The translations under genes and the position numbers were made by a program. This document shows positions 45,493 to 57,215 of a DNA stretch of 64,000 nt, piece after piece; positions within the stretch are counted from its first letter, which is position 1, and each line of letters opens with the position of its first letter. The notes beneath the pieces are model-generated. The model was not told where the DNA came from. It saw only the letters and a list, made by a program, of their open reading frames with translations, and searched no databases. The DNA comes from Psoroptes ovis (taxonomy: Eukaryota > Arthropoda > Arachnida > Sarcoptiformes > Psoroptidae). The DNA lies in NCBI GenBank assembly GCA_002943765.1, contig PQWQ01000003.1:868001-932000 (forward strand), in the 5' to 3' direction.

Positions 45493-47242
45493 TCGCAATG
45501 AATTATTAAATTCGCAATCGTTTGCATTAAATTAAAAATTTTTCGAAGCAAAAATGTGAACGAATGAATTTGAACATCGAGAATTCCCGGTTTTTTTGAT
45601 ATTTCACATTTTCTATGATATTTGAAACTTTTCAAATAAAACGTATGCATCAAATGCATAGCTATATGGATTGATTTTTTGAATTAATTAGCATGAATAT
45701 TCGAATCAAATGAATTATTTTACAAAATTATCGATTGATTGATTTACTAATAGGCAATGTTGTACAGATACAAATCAACTAATTATAGATAATCCTTTTA
45801 CTTTCATTATTCTACAGTTAATGGATTTGAATTCCAATCAATATCCATTTTTAAAATCCTGATTTAAACTGATCAATTTCATTTCATTTTCTACCGTGCA
45901 CCATTTATGTAGGCTCAAGGTGGTTCAATGATTCGAAAATCAAAGAAGTCTAATTCCATTATTTTTTTTATAAGAAATCAATCAAATTCCAGTTTTTTAT
46001 TTGACATGAATATTCAAGTCATAAAAAAAACTGTGTGAATGACAAAATGTGACATATTAAAATAATCAATTCTTATTTTTGAATTTTCGATTGAATTGTC
46101 TCATATTAAATATGATTGGACAAGATTCTGCAATTAGAATCTGAGGTTAGACTATTTTCCTTTATTTGATTCCAATTTAATTAATCGAGATTAGGCCAAA
46201 CTTTGATGACAAGGAGAACAAATATATAAAATTTATTCCATTTCAAGATGAGTCCAATGAATATCGAGAATTAACATTAGTGAATCACTCTAAGCACCGA
46301 AATCGAGTTACAGGATCATAATCCAGTACTCTAGCTTCTTTTACATAAAAAATCATCAAGCCAAAATTTTTAAGAATTTCATTAATTCATGACGATTAAT
46401 TTGGCATCGTCATGAATAATTTTTGTATTTGAGGTTAGGTTAGGTTAGTTAGGTTAGATTTATTATTCATAATCATTGAATTCTTTCATTTTGTTCTCTT
46501 ATTGATCACACATAGGAAATAATCGTTGAGCTGGATATCAATAGGAGTATAGAATAGCATCTTTTGTGATTTTTATGATTGAAAACGAAAAGCCGAAAAT
46601 ATTGATAATATCGTTTAATTTTAGCATTGGTCCATTGTTTATAAGTTGTTTGCCTTTTTAGCATTATCGTCAACTATTCTTAACTTGTATTTTTTTCTTG
46701 ACATCAAAGTTGATGCCATACTCAAATCTTGATTTTATATACTAGTGTTTTTTCAACAGTCATATCAGAGCCGTATTGAAATGATGGCATCAATATCTCG
46801 TTTTCATAGACTAATTCATATACTACAATTTTTTAAACATTAATGAATTAATTCAAAATTATTAAACTAATCTTGAGCTAAATTTCTGATTCAATTCTCA
46901 ATATTTATTTTCAGCAATCTATTCTTTATCCTAATTCATTCATTAATGCATTCATCACTCAAAATGACCATTTTTTTCAATTGCAATCGTCTGATAGTTC
47001 GTCCATTGATGTCAGATGAATTTTAAAAAAAGTCAATTCAAATATTTCTTATTTGTGGAATCGTTCATTTAATGTTCATGGTCATATATTTAATATAAAT
47101 CGACAATTATAATCATCTATGAGAATATAAAGTCCCTCTAATGTTTAATTTGAATGAGAATTATAATTTGCTTTTATATTTTTTCAAAATTTCAGTTTTT
47201 TTTAAAACCCGTCACGCCATCTATCGTTTTTTCTCCCTAACT
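45493..47242. other. Merlin right non-coding region
   Basis: No coding frame. Contains an 11-bp-arm hairpin at 46386-46416 (TTCATGACGAT and complement) and a short TTAGG-like array at 46433-46457. Otherwise plain AT-rich DNA. Confidence 0.5.
46433..46457. repeat. Short TTAGG-like array
   Basis: Five consecutive units, one lacking a base, of the arthropod telomere-type pentamer. It sits inside Merlin, not at a chromosome end. Confidence 0.7.
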
Positions 47243-47271
47243 AACGGGAGACTCTTTACTTGACATAAACC

Positions 47272-47279
47272 TAATGACG
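47272..47279. repeat. Right 8-bp target-site duplication of the Merlin element (TAATGACG)
   Basis: Matches 42089-42096 exactly and restores the retroelement frame when one copy is counted. Confidence 0.9.
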
Positions 47280-48161
47280 CCTTCTATTTGCAATTCATTG
47301 AAATTACAACCGGAAAAAGTGAATCTTGATTTGATATTATTAGGTAAGAGAACAAAATTAGAAAATTCGGTCATCGCAACAGTGAAAATCGGCAATATAG
47401 AAAAAAATTTGAAATTCTTTGTTGTTGAACATCTATACGATACTATCATGTTATCTCGATCATCAATGGTACTATTTCAGCTTAATATTGAACCAAAAAA
47501 CAATGAACTAATAGCTAAACAAATTTATCAAAAGGGAATGAATTCAACTGAAACGTCAATGACTAAAGATAATAGAATGAACCAACGTTCGAGAAACCGC
47601 TCAGAACGATATCAACAACAACAACAAAACAAGGAAAACAAATATCAAAAACATTCAAATGATAATCGAATCAACAAAATTTTCAATTCAAGACCATTCC
47701 AACCAATGAAACCGAAAACCCAACCACAACAACCACCACAAAATAAAATAAAATCATTGACGAACCCAATACATCTAGCGCAACATCGTCGCATTCATTC
47801 AGGTATTAAACAATTCAATGACCAATCTTACCAGCGCAGATCCAATCAATGTTCTCAATTGCATCAACATCATCGCAAACCAATAGTCATCAAGTTACAT
47901 GAATGCCATGTAAAAAATGATGTCAATTATCAAAAAACCAGAAATTACAAACAAATGCCACTTAAAGATTTACCCAGAACATCAAAACGTGAAACATATG
48001 ATGATTTTCATTACACAGATATAAAAAATTTTAGTCGCGATAAAATCAATAAGAAAGCAAGATTTAGATATCAACCAATCGACGCTGGTATCCCAACGCA
48101 ACATCTTAGGCGGGGGGATGTCATGATAAAGTCTAAAAATCATGAAATTCGTCTTTTGTGA
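47280..48161 (+). pseudogene. Protease remainder and basic tail of the LTR element (3' fragment)
   Basis: Continues the protease frame interrupted at 42096. The first ~75 codons finish an aspartic-protease-like fold (NLKFFVVEHLYDTIMLSRSS). The remaining ~215 codons are Gln/Asn/Arg/Lys-rich with poly-Gln runs (RYQQQQQNKENKY, TQPQQPPQ) and many His. There is no reverse transcriptase, RNase H or integrase motif. The frame runs through the purine tract into the 3' LTR and stops 43 nt inside it. The basic tail could be a nucleic-acid-binding region of a gag-like protein; its origin is unclear. Confidence 0.75.
48109..48118 (+). other. Polypurine tract
   Basis: GGCGGGGGGA immediately before the TG of the 3' LTR, the expected position for plus-strand priming. 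It is the most G-rich run in the local sequence. Confidence 0.75.
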
Positions 48162-48346
48162 ATATCCCCCAAAAAACCGTTGAAATATTGCAATGTTAAA
48201 AATTAACATTGCATCAGGCATTCCAATTCTGAGAATCAACTACCACACAAGGTAGAAAAAATATAAAATTAACAAAATAATTGAAAATAAAATAAGATTA
48301 AATAAAAATTATTAAAACAAAATTTAAAATTGTGTTTTTTATGATA
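48119..48346 (+). repeat. 3' LTR
   Basis: Appears identical to 40551-40778 over all 228 positions by eye, followed by the ATTA target duplication at 48347-48350. Confidence 0.85.
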
Positions 48347-48454
48347 ATTATATTAATTATAATTGTTATTAATTATTGAATGAATGATATCAAGAATATG
48401 TTTGGAAGAAATTAAAATTATTAATCAATTTTAAAAGATTATAATTTATTTTGA

Positions 48455-50248
48455 TCATTCTTTCTCACTGTTTTTGACAATTACAATTTTTTCCAATGGT
48501 TTTGTTATCAACGAAATAATTGCCGCTGTAATCGATATGACTGAAAAACCTAACCATAAACCACCGAGACCACCGAAATCACAAATTAATTGAATAAATG
48601 TCATAGCAGGTGAATGGCGATATACTTTATCGAATATTGGTTTACGACTAATTTGTATACCAGTACGATTTTTATGCTGATAAAATGGTATGTCAACAAA
48701 TTTTTCAAATTCATATTTTTCCTCGATACAATCTGGTTGACATTCATTTGAACATTCAGAACGATAATTAATAAATTGACATTTATTTATGATCGGGCAA
48801 AAATAATCTTCATCAGTCAATAGTGAACGGCGATATAACAGACCACTACGTGGTAAACATTTACATTTTTCACGATATTTATTCATTACACATTTGGTAA
48901 AACAATCATCATGTGATTGTAATGCATCTTTATTACCTGTTTGAAAATACAATGTGGTACGAGTTAGTTGATTGATTTCAGATAAAAATTCAAAAATTTA
49001 CCTAAATCATATTTGAAACAATTTGTTTGATAAGGTTTTTCCAGCAGATAAGAAATTGTTTTTTGAAAATTTATCACATAAAATCTTGAAAATTGATACA
49101 GTGAAATGGTTGGATAAAATTCCGGTACCGGTATCATATCGGATGGATGTAAAGCTATACGTGCACGTAATTCTTTTTCGAAAGGATGCGAAAGTCTTGA
49201 TTGATTGAATTGTTGACTTATGTAGCTGAAAGGATAATTTTACAAAAATTAAAATGATTATTTAATCATTTCTTACACCCTAATAATCGAAATACTAACT
49301 AAATTTTATTCGTACGTCGTTCAAATGTTTTTGAACTGATAAATATTGATGTAATAAAATTATCGGTATCATTTGAATTATTTTTAAAATCAAAATGTGA
49401 AAAATATGTAAAACAACGATATTCACCATTAATTGTTTCAATAATTTTCGATACATTTTCACAATTTTGTAGCTTATAACCATATTTACTGATTGGTTTT
49501 GAATCCAATAAACATTCTTCATGTTCACTATGGGAATAATTCTCTAATATATCAATCAATTTTTCACGACGAAATATTTTCTCTTCAAAATATTTATGCA
49601 AATGTAATGCTTGATGATTCAATAATTTGATGATAGATCGACATTTTGATAATGATTGATAATAAAAATTAATTGGTTAATCAATTCAAAAAAAAGTTTA
49701 ATTAAATTTTAATTAATAGAATTTTTGAAAATTTCAAAAAAATTCTTACCTTCAAGATTAACACCAGCAATATTCACTAATTTTTTCGTTTCTTGTTGAT
49801 TCCAAAAATTACTATTATTACGTCGTATCATTTCATCATTAATTTTTTCAACATTTTCTTTATATTCGGGAAATTTATCCATTAATTTAAAATATGGTAT
49901 CACATCTTGAAAACAAACAGTAACGCTTGGATAATGAAATTTATAATCTTTAGGATCTTCATTCGAAAATGATACGGTTGTTTTATAATCCCAATATTGA
50001 TGTAAAGCGATATTGAAATGATAACAAAAACCGATAACACTAATTATAAATATTACTAATAAATGTGGACGTATACGAATTAAACGTGACCATTTTTCTT
50101 TTAATGTATTCCAAAATGATTTTGTATTTGATGATTTTGAATCGGTTGCAAATTTACTTTTTTGATTTTTGCTATTATTTTTATTAAAATCATTAAATTT
50201 TTCATTATTATTATTATTATCAAAACTAGTTTCATCCATCGTTTTCAA
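48455..50248 (-). CDS. DEG/ENaC (amiloride-sensitive) sodium channel subunit
   Basis: Four exons on the minus strand: 50248-49750, 49609-49300, 49225-49002 and 48936-48455, giving 504 aa with consistent phases 1, 2 and 1. Introns are 140, 74 and 65 nt; the first acceptor lacks a clear pyrimidine tract and is the least certain. The N-terminal cytoplasmic part is followed by TM1 (LLVIFIISVIGFCYHFNIAL) and the family motif FHYPSVTVC. The extracellular region includes ALHPSDMIPVPEFYP and a Cys-rich domain (KCKCLPRSG, CSNECQPDC). TM2 carries the signature FGGLGGLWLGFSVISI with the GxS-like selectivity region. Such channels are trimeric, sodium-selective and extracellularly gated (peptide, acid or mechanical; family knowledge). 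Which ligand applies here cannot be told. Confidence 0.88.
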
Positions 50249-53188
50249 ATGAAATTCAAATGATTTGAAAATTTGAAATTAAAGCAAAAATTTTATTTCA
50301 TTTATTTAAATTTTATTTTCACTTTGAAATGATGTATGTCGTTTTAAAAACACTCAAGTAATCATTCAAACAATCAATCAATCCATCGATGAAGTATGAA
50401 TTCGTGATTCAAATATTTTTTTTCTTTTTGAAATTTGATTCAGTTTTGATTTTTTGAAATTTAAAATTTCAGAAAAAAAAAATTCACGAAACAAAACAAC
50501 ACGAATCAAATGTGACTGATGAAAGCGCAATTCTTGCTAATCAAATGACGTGTGTTGCAGTTCGCGTTGTAATTCAATGAATGCAACAAATTATGATCAT
50601 TGATATTGTATGATCAAGTTAACCAGCGTTTGAAGAAAAAAATGAATTGATAATTCATTAATGATTCTTAGATTTCACTTAGAATAGACATTATTTGCAC
50701 ACACACACACACACACACATCTACTCGGCAAACAAACAAACAAATACGCTCAAATATATAATTTTGATTAATGAATTTAAAATTTTGTTTTTATTTATTT
50801 TTTACAAATTTTCACTTAATATTTTTCAATCTTTTCCAGTAATAATAATTATTATTATTCGATGTAATTGACCATCCCATGACGAATATATTAAATAGTG
50901 AATAATTCTCATAGATGACCACGCCATCCAGAAAAAGTAAAAAAACGCTGGTATTGCAGCATCTTGATCATTATTCAGCAAGGGGTTATAAAATAAAACG
51001 AAAAAATTCACAAGAATTTTTTAAATACATTCAAATGATGGATATAATGATTGTTGACTAAGTCAATGAATACACGAATACAATCTATGTATGATCATTA
51101 TTCTTGTGATTAGCAATATTTCAATGTTCAATGTTCATGAATAGATGAGATTTTTCCCCTTCAATTCATTTTCATTCGTCATTATCTTGTTGAATTCATT
51201 AAAAACCAATTATAATTTCTATTAATTATTCTTCTTGTTATTCGTTTTTGATGAGGAGGGAACAATGAGAAAATCATTGAAATATGATTCTTTGTGAAGC
51301 ATCTTTTTTTTCCAAGTATAATCAATCAAATTTTTTGAAAAAAAAAATTTGATCAACATGAAAATTGATTGACAGTTTCAATATTTGAAAAAACCAGAAA
51401 AAAGAGTGGAGTAAAACAATTGATTCATTGATCACATCATAGGGTATTAGCTATGTCGTAACAAATGATAATTACGATCATGTGTGTGTGTGCACATGAG
51501 GGGTGAATCGAAGCAAAAAAAACTTGTAAATTTGATAATTCCACAACTGGTTTTTCCCATGAAAGGAAAAAAAAAGTGAAATTTGATTCAAACAAAAAAA
51601 TCAAAAAATTCAAACAAACGAATCGATAATAATAATAATTATTATTATTCACCGATTCACAATTGTGATTCCATTGATTTCATTTCAATTTTTGATTTTT
51701 TTGAATTTTTTCTTGTACAAATATTTGTTCAATAATGAATATAATCGAAACATGTGTGTCTTGTACAACGATGATTTCTGTATTTCTGAATTCTTCAATA
51801 ATTTTCATCATCATTATCACTTGAATAATGGAATCAAACAGCTTGAAACCTTGAAAAAAACTAAAAATTTATTTATTTTTCAATTCGAAATGAATAAATT
51901 ATTATCAGCACTATAGTGGAATAGTAGCGTTGTTGAATTTCAATGTTGTTGAATTTTGTCAATTTTTTTGAATTTGAAAACTAAGAAAAAATATATATTT
52001 CAAATAATGATAATGATATTAGTAATAATAATATCCAATTAAATTTGAATTAAAACAAATGTTAATTTGAAATTTTTTGTTGAAAATTTTATCTAAAACT
52101 AAGTAAAAAATATTGGAAAACTAATTTGTTAATTATACAAACAAACAGCAGCAGCAGTAGCTTGAGCAGCTTTATGCATATGCATAAGAATTGAATACAA
52201 AAATCTATAATTTCAATGCGCGTTAATGCGTTGTGTTGTTGTTGTTGTTGTTCAATTTCGGCTTACATTAAAAAGTAATTAAAAATTTTTCGCTATTTTG
52301 TGCATTGTTCGATGTTAATTTTGTAATTTCGAAATTTTGTTTTTTTTGTTGTTGAAAACATAAGCAAAATTATGCTTTTTAAACCTGTTTTTTTTCTTCA
52401 AAAAACACAAAAAAAATCATAAAATAATGTAAATTTGATATGATTAAAAAAATTAATAATCCAAAAGTAATTAATTAAAGGTGAAAGTTTTTTTTTTTGT
52501 TGTTGTTCTCCGTAAAAAAATGCATTGATTATCATTCATTTTCAATTGTTTTATTCGAGATTTTCTTATGAGATTTTCATTTCAATATTTGGCACCATTT
52601 TTATTGGAAAAAATAATGATTTGATTGCTGAATTCATAAAAATTGAAAGTAAAACATGAATAAAAAAAAATACAATCAGATTAAACAAAATGATAACAAG
52701 CAAATAAAATTGAAAAAAACAAAATAAAAATACAATTTAATGGAAAAAATTTGAATACAAAAACAAAAACAATAATGGAAAAAAATCATGGAAAATCATG
52801 TAAAAATAATAATGATGAATAATGAATAAGAATAATATTGAAGATCAACAAGTGTCAATTTTTTTTTTGTTTTTTATGATTAACCTGTTGTCAAGTGTAT
52901 GGAAAAATGTATAATAATAATGAAATTATTTGAAAAAACTCATGAAAAAATATTCAAAATAAAAAACTTATTGGTAGATTTCTGAAATCTATAACTTGTT
53001 AATTTGTGAATGTAAAATGTATATTGTAAATTGGATGGATTCAGTAAACTTTTTCTCCGACTTTAATTATGATGTTTTAATGGATTCGTTATCATTAACT
53101 TTAATTATTTCTTGTTTCAATTAACTTTGAGTTTAATTTTTCTCCTTTTTTTTATCGTGACAAATTATCATGGCAATCATCATATCTA
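50249..53188. other. Gene-free region between channel and chitin-binding genes
   Basis: About 2.9 kb with a CA tract at 50698-50719, TTG repeats near 52232-52252 and CAGCAG near 52147-52157. Open frames here are short and AT-driven. The left end is the presumed promoter of the minus-strand channel gene. Confidence 0.5.
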
Positions 53189-54323
53189 TCATCTTCTGCC
53201 CATTTTCAATATTAATATCTTTGACTTTTTTGATTGTTTCGATTTATTCCTATTACTTTTTTTCGATTTTTTCTTACTTTGATTGGATTTACGTTTAGTT
53301 TTCTTACTTTTCAATGTTTTATTTCTGTTCGATAATGTCGATTTTGGACTAGATACAATTATTTTACTTTCACTTATAATCGAATTATCAGTATCTAGAT
53401 CAAACATGACTGATTCATTTGGTTCCTGTTGCTGTAGTTGTCGTTGATTATATTTTTTTCGTTGTTTCAAACTACTGACTGTTGATTTATGATTTGGCAT
53501 CGATGGTGTATGGCGACGTTTTTTTGCACGACGATATTCTGGACGTGCTGCTTGTGCTTTTTCAATGTCGGCATCGGTCAAAAAATCTGCCGTTTCATCA
53601 CCGATACGTTCATTTAAATAGAAAAAATCTGATGATGCTTCACACGGTATTGCATCCATTTCATCTTTACATGCAAATTTTGATTGATCAAACACTTGAT
53701 TGAATCCACAGGCCATTGTTGTTTGTGTATATCTTATCTGATAATTAAATATTTTGTAATTTTTACAATTTTATCATGGGAAAAAAATTCATAAATTACA
53801 AACATACGTTTGGTGATCCTTTTTTTGCATTAAATGAATTACATTGATGATAAATTTTGCATCTTTTGATTAAAGTGATTTCAATAATTAGATTTTCAAA
53901 AATAATTATGTAATTTTTAAAATGTTTTGCTAATATTTTCTACACAAATCAATCATATTTCACTTACTCATTATCAACATCAGCAAAATAGCCTTCAGCT
54001 TCACATTTGAATGTACGCTTCAGTTCAGTTAATCCTGTTTGATTTAATGTACCGGCTGGTAAATCATAAGCTCCAGCATTTGCATACTAATTTTTGTTTT
54101 CACAAAAAATTGACATTGAAATTGAAAAGGTTGCAACATTAAATAATTTTCAATGATTTATTTTGAATTTTTGAAATAAAAACAAAATATTATTTGATCA
54201 AACCTGAACATTCAATGATGATAGTAGAAAGACAATCGTACAGCTTAACATTGTTGCTGCTGTCGTTGCTGTGGTCAATGAAGACGTAAAAAATATTTTC
54301 ATTGTCAAATATCTTATAATCAT
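53189..54323 (-). CDS. Secreted chitin-binding (peritrophin-A type) protein with basic tail
   Basis: Four exons, minus strand: 54323-54204, 54086-53968, 53862-53808 and 53737-53189; introns of 117, 105 and 70 nt; 280 aa. Exon 1 encodes a hydrophobic leader (a second ATG at 54302 gives a shorter one). The joined domain has the six-cysteine CBM14 pattern: FKCEAEGYFADVDNEC, KIYHQC, MACGFNQVF, KFACKD and IPCEA, followed by SSDFFYLNERIGDETADFLTD, a block seen after CBM14 in related arthropod proteins. CBM14 domains bind chitin in cuticle or peritrophic matrix (family knowledge). The C-terminal ~100 residues are Ser/Lys/Arg/Asn-rich with repeated KSKK/KSKQSKK runs, an unusual strongly cationic tail. 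The 55-nt third exon carries two of the six cysteines. Exon calls rest on frame and splice sites. Confidence 0.8.
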
Positions 54324-57215
54324 TTTAACCAGAAAAAAAGGGGACAGATGCTTTGAAATATGAATTAATCACTCAAAAAACAAACACGATTCACATTGAA
54401 ATTGTAAAACAATTGATTAATTGATTTCAGTGAAATCATTGAAATCAAACAACAACAACAAAAAAAAACAAAGCAAAAAAATTTCGACCCGTTGATAGTT
54501 TTGATCGCGGCCAGTCAAATGAATCAGTGAAATGAAAGAACGAAAAAACAACACCAAATAATTGTATCGAGTTTAAATATGGCGCCTGAAGATTTTTGTC
54601 TAAATTTTCCCTTATTTTTTTTTATTATTTTCTTGTCTTTAATTTCAAATTTTCGCTTCATTCAAACATCGATACGAGATAAAGTTTCATATTTGATTGA
54701 TAAATTTTTATTTTATTTTATTTTATCTTATTATTTTCTTATATTTCCTACCAAAAAACATTATAATTACAACAATAATATTGTTAATAATACTAATAAT
54801 CGATAAACAAACATTAACAATTTCAATTCAAAAAATAAATAAAAATGAATGTGAATGGTGAATGGTGAATGTCCATAGTGAAAATCACCTCGAAAAAGAG
54901 AAATTTTCATTTTGTTTTATTATTATTATTATTGTATATTTGATTTGATAATATTTTTTTCGGTCAGATATCAAATTTTTTTTTTTTTTGAACAACGAAA
55001 TCCATTAAATTTTGCATTCAATCAATATGCGTTTGATTTGATTTGAGGCCCACACACACTTCATTTTACACACACATTTATTAACTCGTGTACAAGAGAG
55101 TACGTGTTAGTATGAGTGTGTGTGTGTGTGTGTGCAAGTACGTACGCTTGTACATTCATTAACAACCGAAAAAAAAATTTGTAATTTAGAAATTTCTTGC
55201 AAAGATAACATAAGCATTAATAAATATGTTTTAGATATTATTTGTTTATTTGTTAGATCGATCTATCGATTGATTGATTGATAGATTGATCGAATATATT
55301 CTCTTTTTTCCCAGTTATTTTTTGATGTATGTTTTCATTAAAATTTTGTATGTTTTTTCGAGTAAAAATCATTGTTTCGCGAATGAAACAAACCTTAATG
55401 ATCAAATAATCAATAATTCAATTGGAATCGATAATGAATGTAACCGCGAATGTTTTGATTTATCTTTTGTTCTCACTGAGCAAATAATGCTTAATGAAAC
55501 ATCATTATTTTGTGAATATCATTGTCCAGCTTTGCTATCCTGCTTCATTGCTTGAATAATTATTGATGATAATAAAATAATAATGAAGAAACGGTCCCAT
55601 TTTATTATCCCATTTTTTCCCTAAATACAATGTCAATCAATCAATCAATCGATAAATATTGAAATTTTTCAAAAATTTGACAATGAAAAATTCAATATTT
55701 ATGCGCAACATATACAGTCATTTAGTCACATTCAATTAAAATATGCAAATGCTCGGCTAAAAGTCTATGACTATAAGCATCTAGTTAAGATTTAATCATG
55801 GTCTTTAATCAATTTTAATCATTCATAATCATAGTTTATCCTCGTTTGATCGTCATCGATCAAATCAATCAAAAAATCAATGATTAATAATTCATAAAGT
55901 GAATAATAATATTTGAATTTGGAATTTTTTCGATTTAAATATTAAATGTTTCATTATTTTATTTTACGAAAATTTTCCATGGAATCTCATCAATATTTTA
56001 TGCCTCTCTTTGTCATTTTAATTAAATTATGTTAATCATCATGCCCTGTTATCTTGCATAATATCCATGAATTCCCCGAAAAGAATTGATCGATCAATCG
56101 ATTGATTGATTGCGGAAGATTTGTTCCTGATTAAGATTTGATGAATTTTTTCGATGCTTAAATATTCAGCATAAATTTTCTCCGAATTCACCAATATTAT
56201 GCATTCATTTCAAAAATTAACACCTTGAAATAATTATCTGCCGAAAAATGGATGAAAAAATATGGAAAAATATTTGCTTAAAGGCTTGCTTCGAATCAAA
56301 ATTGATATGATTTTCTTATTTTATTTTCCTTAAATATTAAAATATTAAAATTTTGATAAATTTTTGTCATATGATTGCGCTGATATAATTTATTATTATA
56401 AAAAAATGAATCAAAATTTTCTTCGAAATATTCTTATATTTAACCTTGGAGAACTTCCATTCTCATGATTTATTCAAAGATCAATTATCAAACATTGTAT
56501 GGAAAAATTTTGAATATCAAAAATCGATCGAAATTGATGATCAATATTTAATTTTTTTCTTTATTTAATCGATTTATGTACATTGATTTATTGAATGGGA
56601 ATCGACGATCAACGATCAACAAATTTACAATCGAACTTACACAGACACAAACAAACAAAATTGCAATAATCTCATGTATAACCTATCATTATTATTGTGA
56701 AAATAAAGCATAATTTTTCGATTTATTTTTTAATGAAAATATGAATTGTTCGAATTAAGATTTTTTATTTGATTGATAATTTATTTATTCAATATTTATC
56801 AGTATAACAGTATTTATAAATTATTTTATTTATTTCCGGTAAAAATTATTTATTCATTTTTTGTTTTGTTTTGTTTTCGCATTGCAATATTATTTATATT
56901 TATTTAAAACTGATTGAATTTAAAATTAGATTTAATTTAAATTTGCTGTTGTTGTTGTTGTTGATTGATTGATTGTAATCTGTTTCTTCTATGTAAAAAA
57001 AGAATACAAAAAAAAACAAGCAAACAAATATATTTTATATTCAAAAAAAATAAAATAAAAAAAATTTATAAAGATTTAAATTGAATTAATATATATCATT
57101 AACAGATTTTAACAGATAGATTTATAAGTGATAAAAAAGGATGACCAAATCTATTTAGACCATTTTTTAAGCCAATTAATTCCGATAAATTTTTTTTCAC
57201 CAATCAATTTTTTTT
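54324..57215. other. Gene-free region with one tentative small frame
   Basis: 2.9 kb of AT-rich DNA with a TG tract at 55115-55134 and TTGAT repeats. The frame at 55274-55555 is discussed separately. Nothing else supportable. Confidence 0.5.
55274..55555 (+). CDS. Tentative small cysteine-containing secreted peptide
   Basis: 93 codons, or 76 from an internal Met (MYVFIKILYVFSS). It begins with a hydrophobic leader and continues with a Cys-bearing, less AT-skewed part (NECNRECFDLS ... FCEYHCPALLSC) before TGA. Codon choice is more varied than in neighbouring spurious frames. There is no recognised family, promoter or splice evidence, so it may be chance. Confidence 0.2.
   Translation: MIDRLIEYILFFPSYFLMYVFIKILYVFSSKNHCFANETNLNDQIINNSIGIDNECNRECFDLSFVLTEQIMLNETSLFCEYHCPALLSCFIA

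Larger units (their letters stand above)
42097..47271. mobile_element. Merlin-superfamily DNA transposon, 5,175 bp
   Basis: Terminal inverted repeats of 29 bp, perfect by eye, begin GGTTTATGTCAAGTAAAGAG at 42097-42125 and in complement at 47243-47271. The target duplication is 8 bp. It encodes an ISXO2/IS1016-type DDE transposase on the minus strand. All three properties define Merlin. The element is long: about 2 kb on the left and 2.2 kb on the right of the transposase are non-coding or decayed. The reading frame of the host retroelement is interrupted inside the protease. Confidence 0.9.
40551..48346 (+). mobile_element. BEL/Pao-type LTR element, gag-protease only, split by a Merlin transposon
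   Basis: 228-bp LTRs at 40551-40778 and 48119-48346 look identical by eye and are flanked by the direct repeat ATTA (40547-40550 and 48347-48350). A purine tract GGCGGGGGGA directly precedes the 3' LTR. The internal part carries gag and a retropepsin-type protease but no reverse transcriptase, RNase H or integrase. Without the 5,175-bp Merlin and its extra 8-bp duplication the element is about 2.6 kb. No tRNA primer-binding site starting TGG is visible directly after the 5' LTR. It must depend on a partner element for movement. Confidence 0.85.

Noticed and set aside
54579..54806. 75-codon frame with a leader-like start
   Set aside because: The hydrophobic part comes from T-runs and the remainder is Asn/Tyr repeat; no downstream domain.
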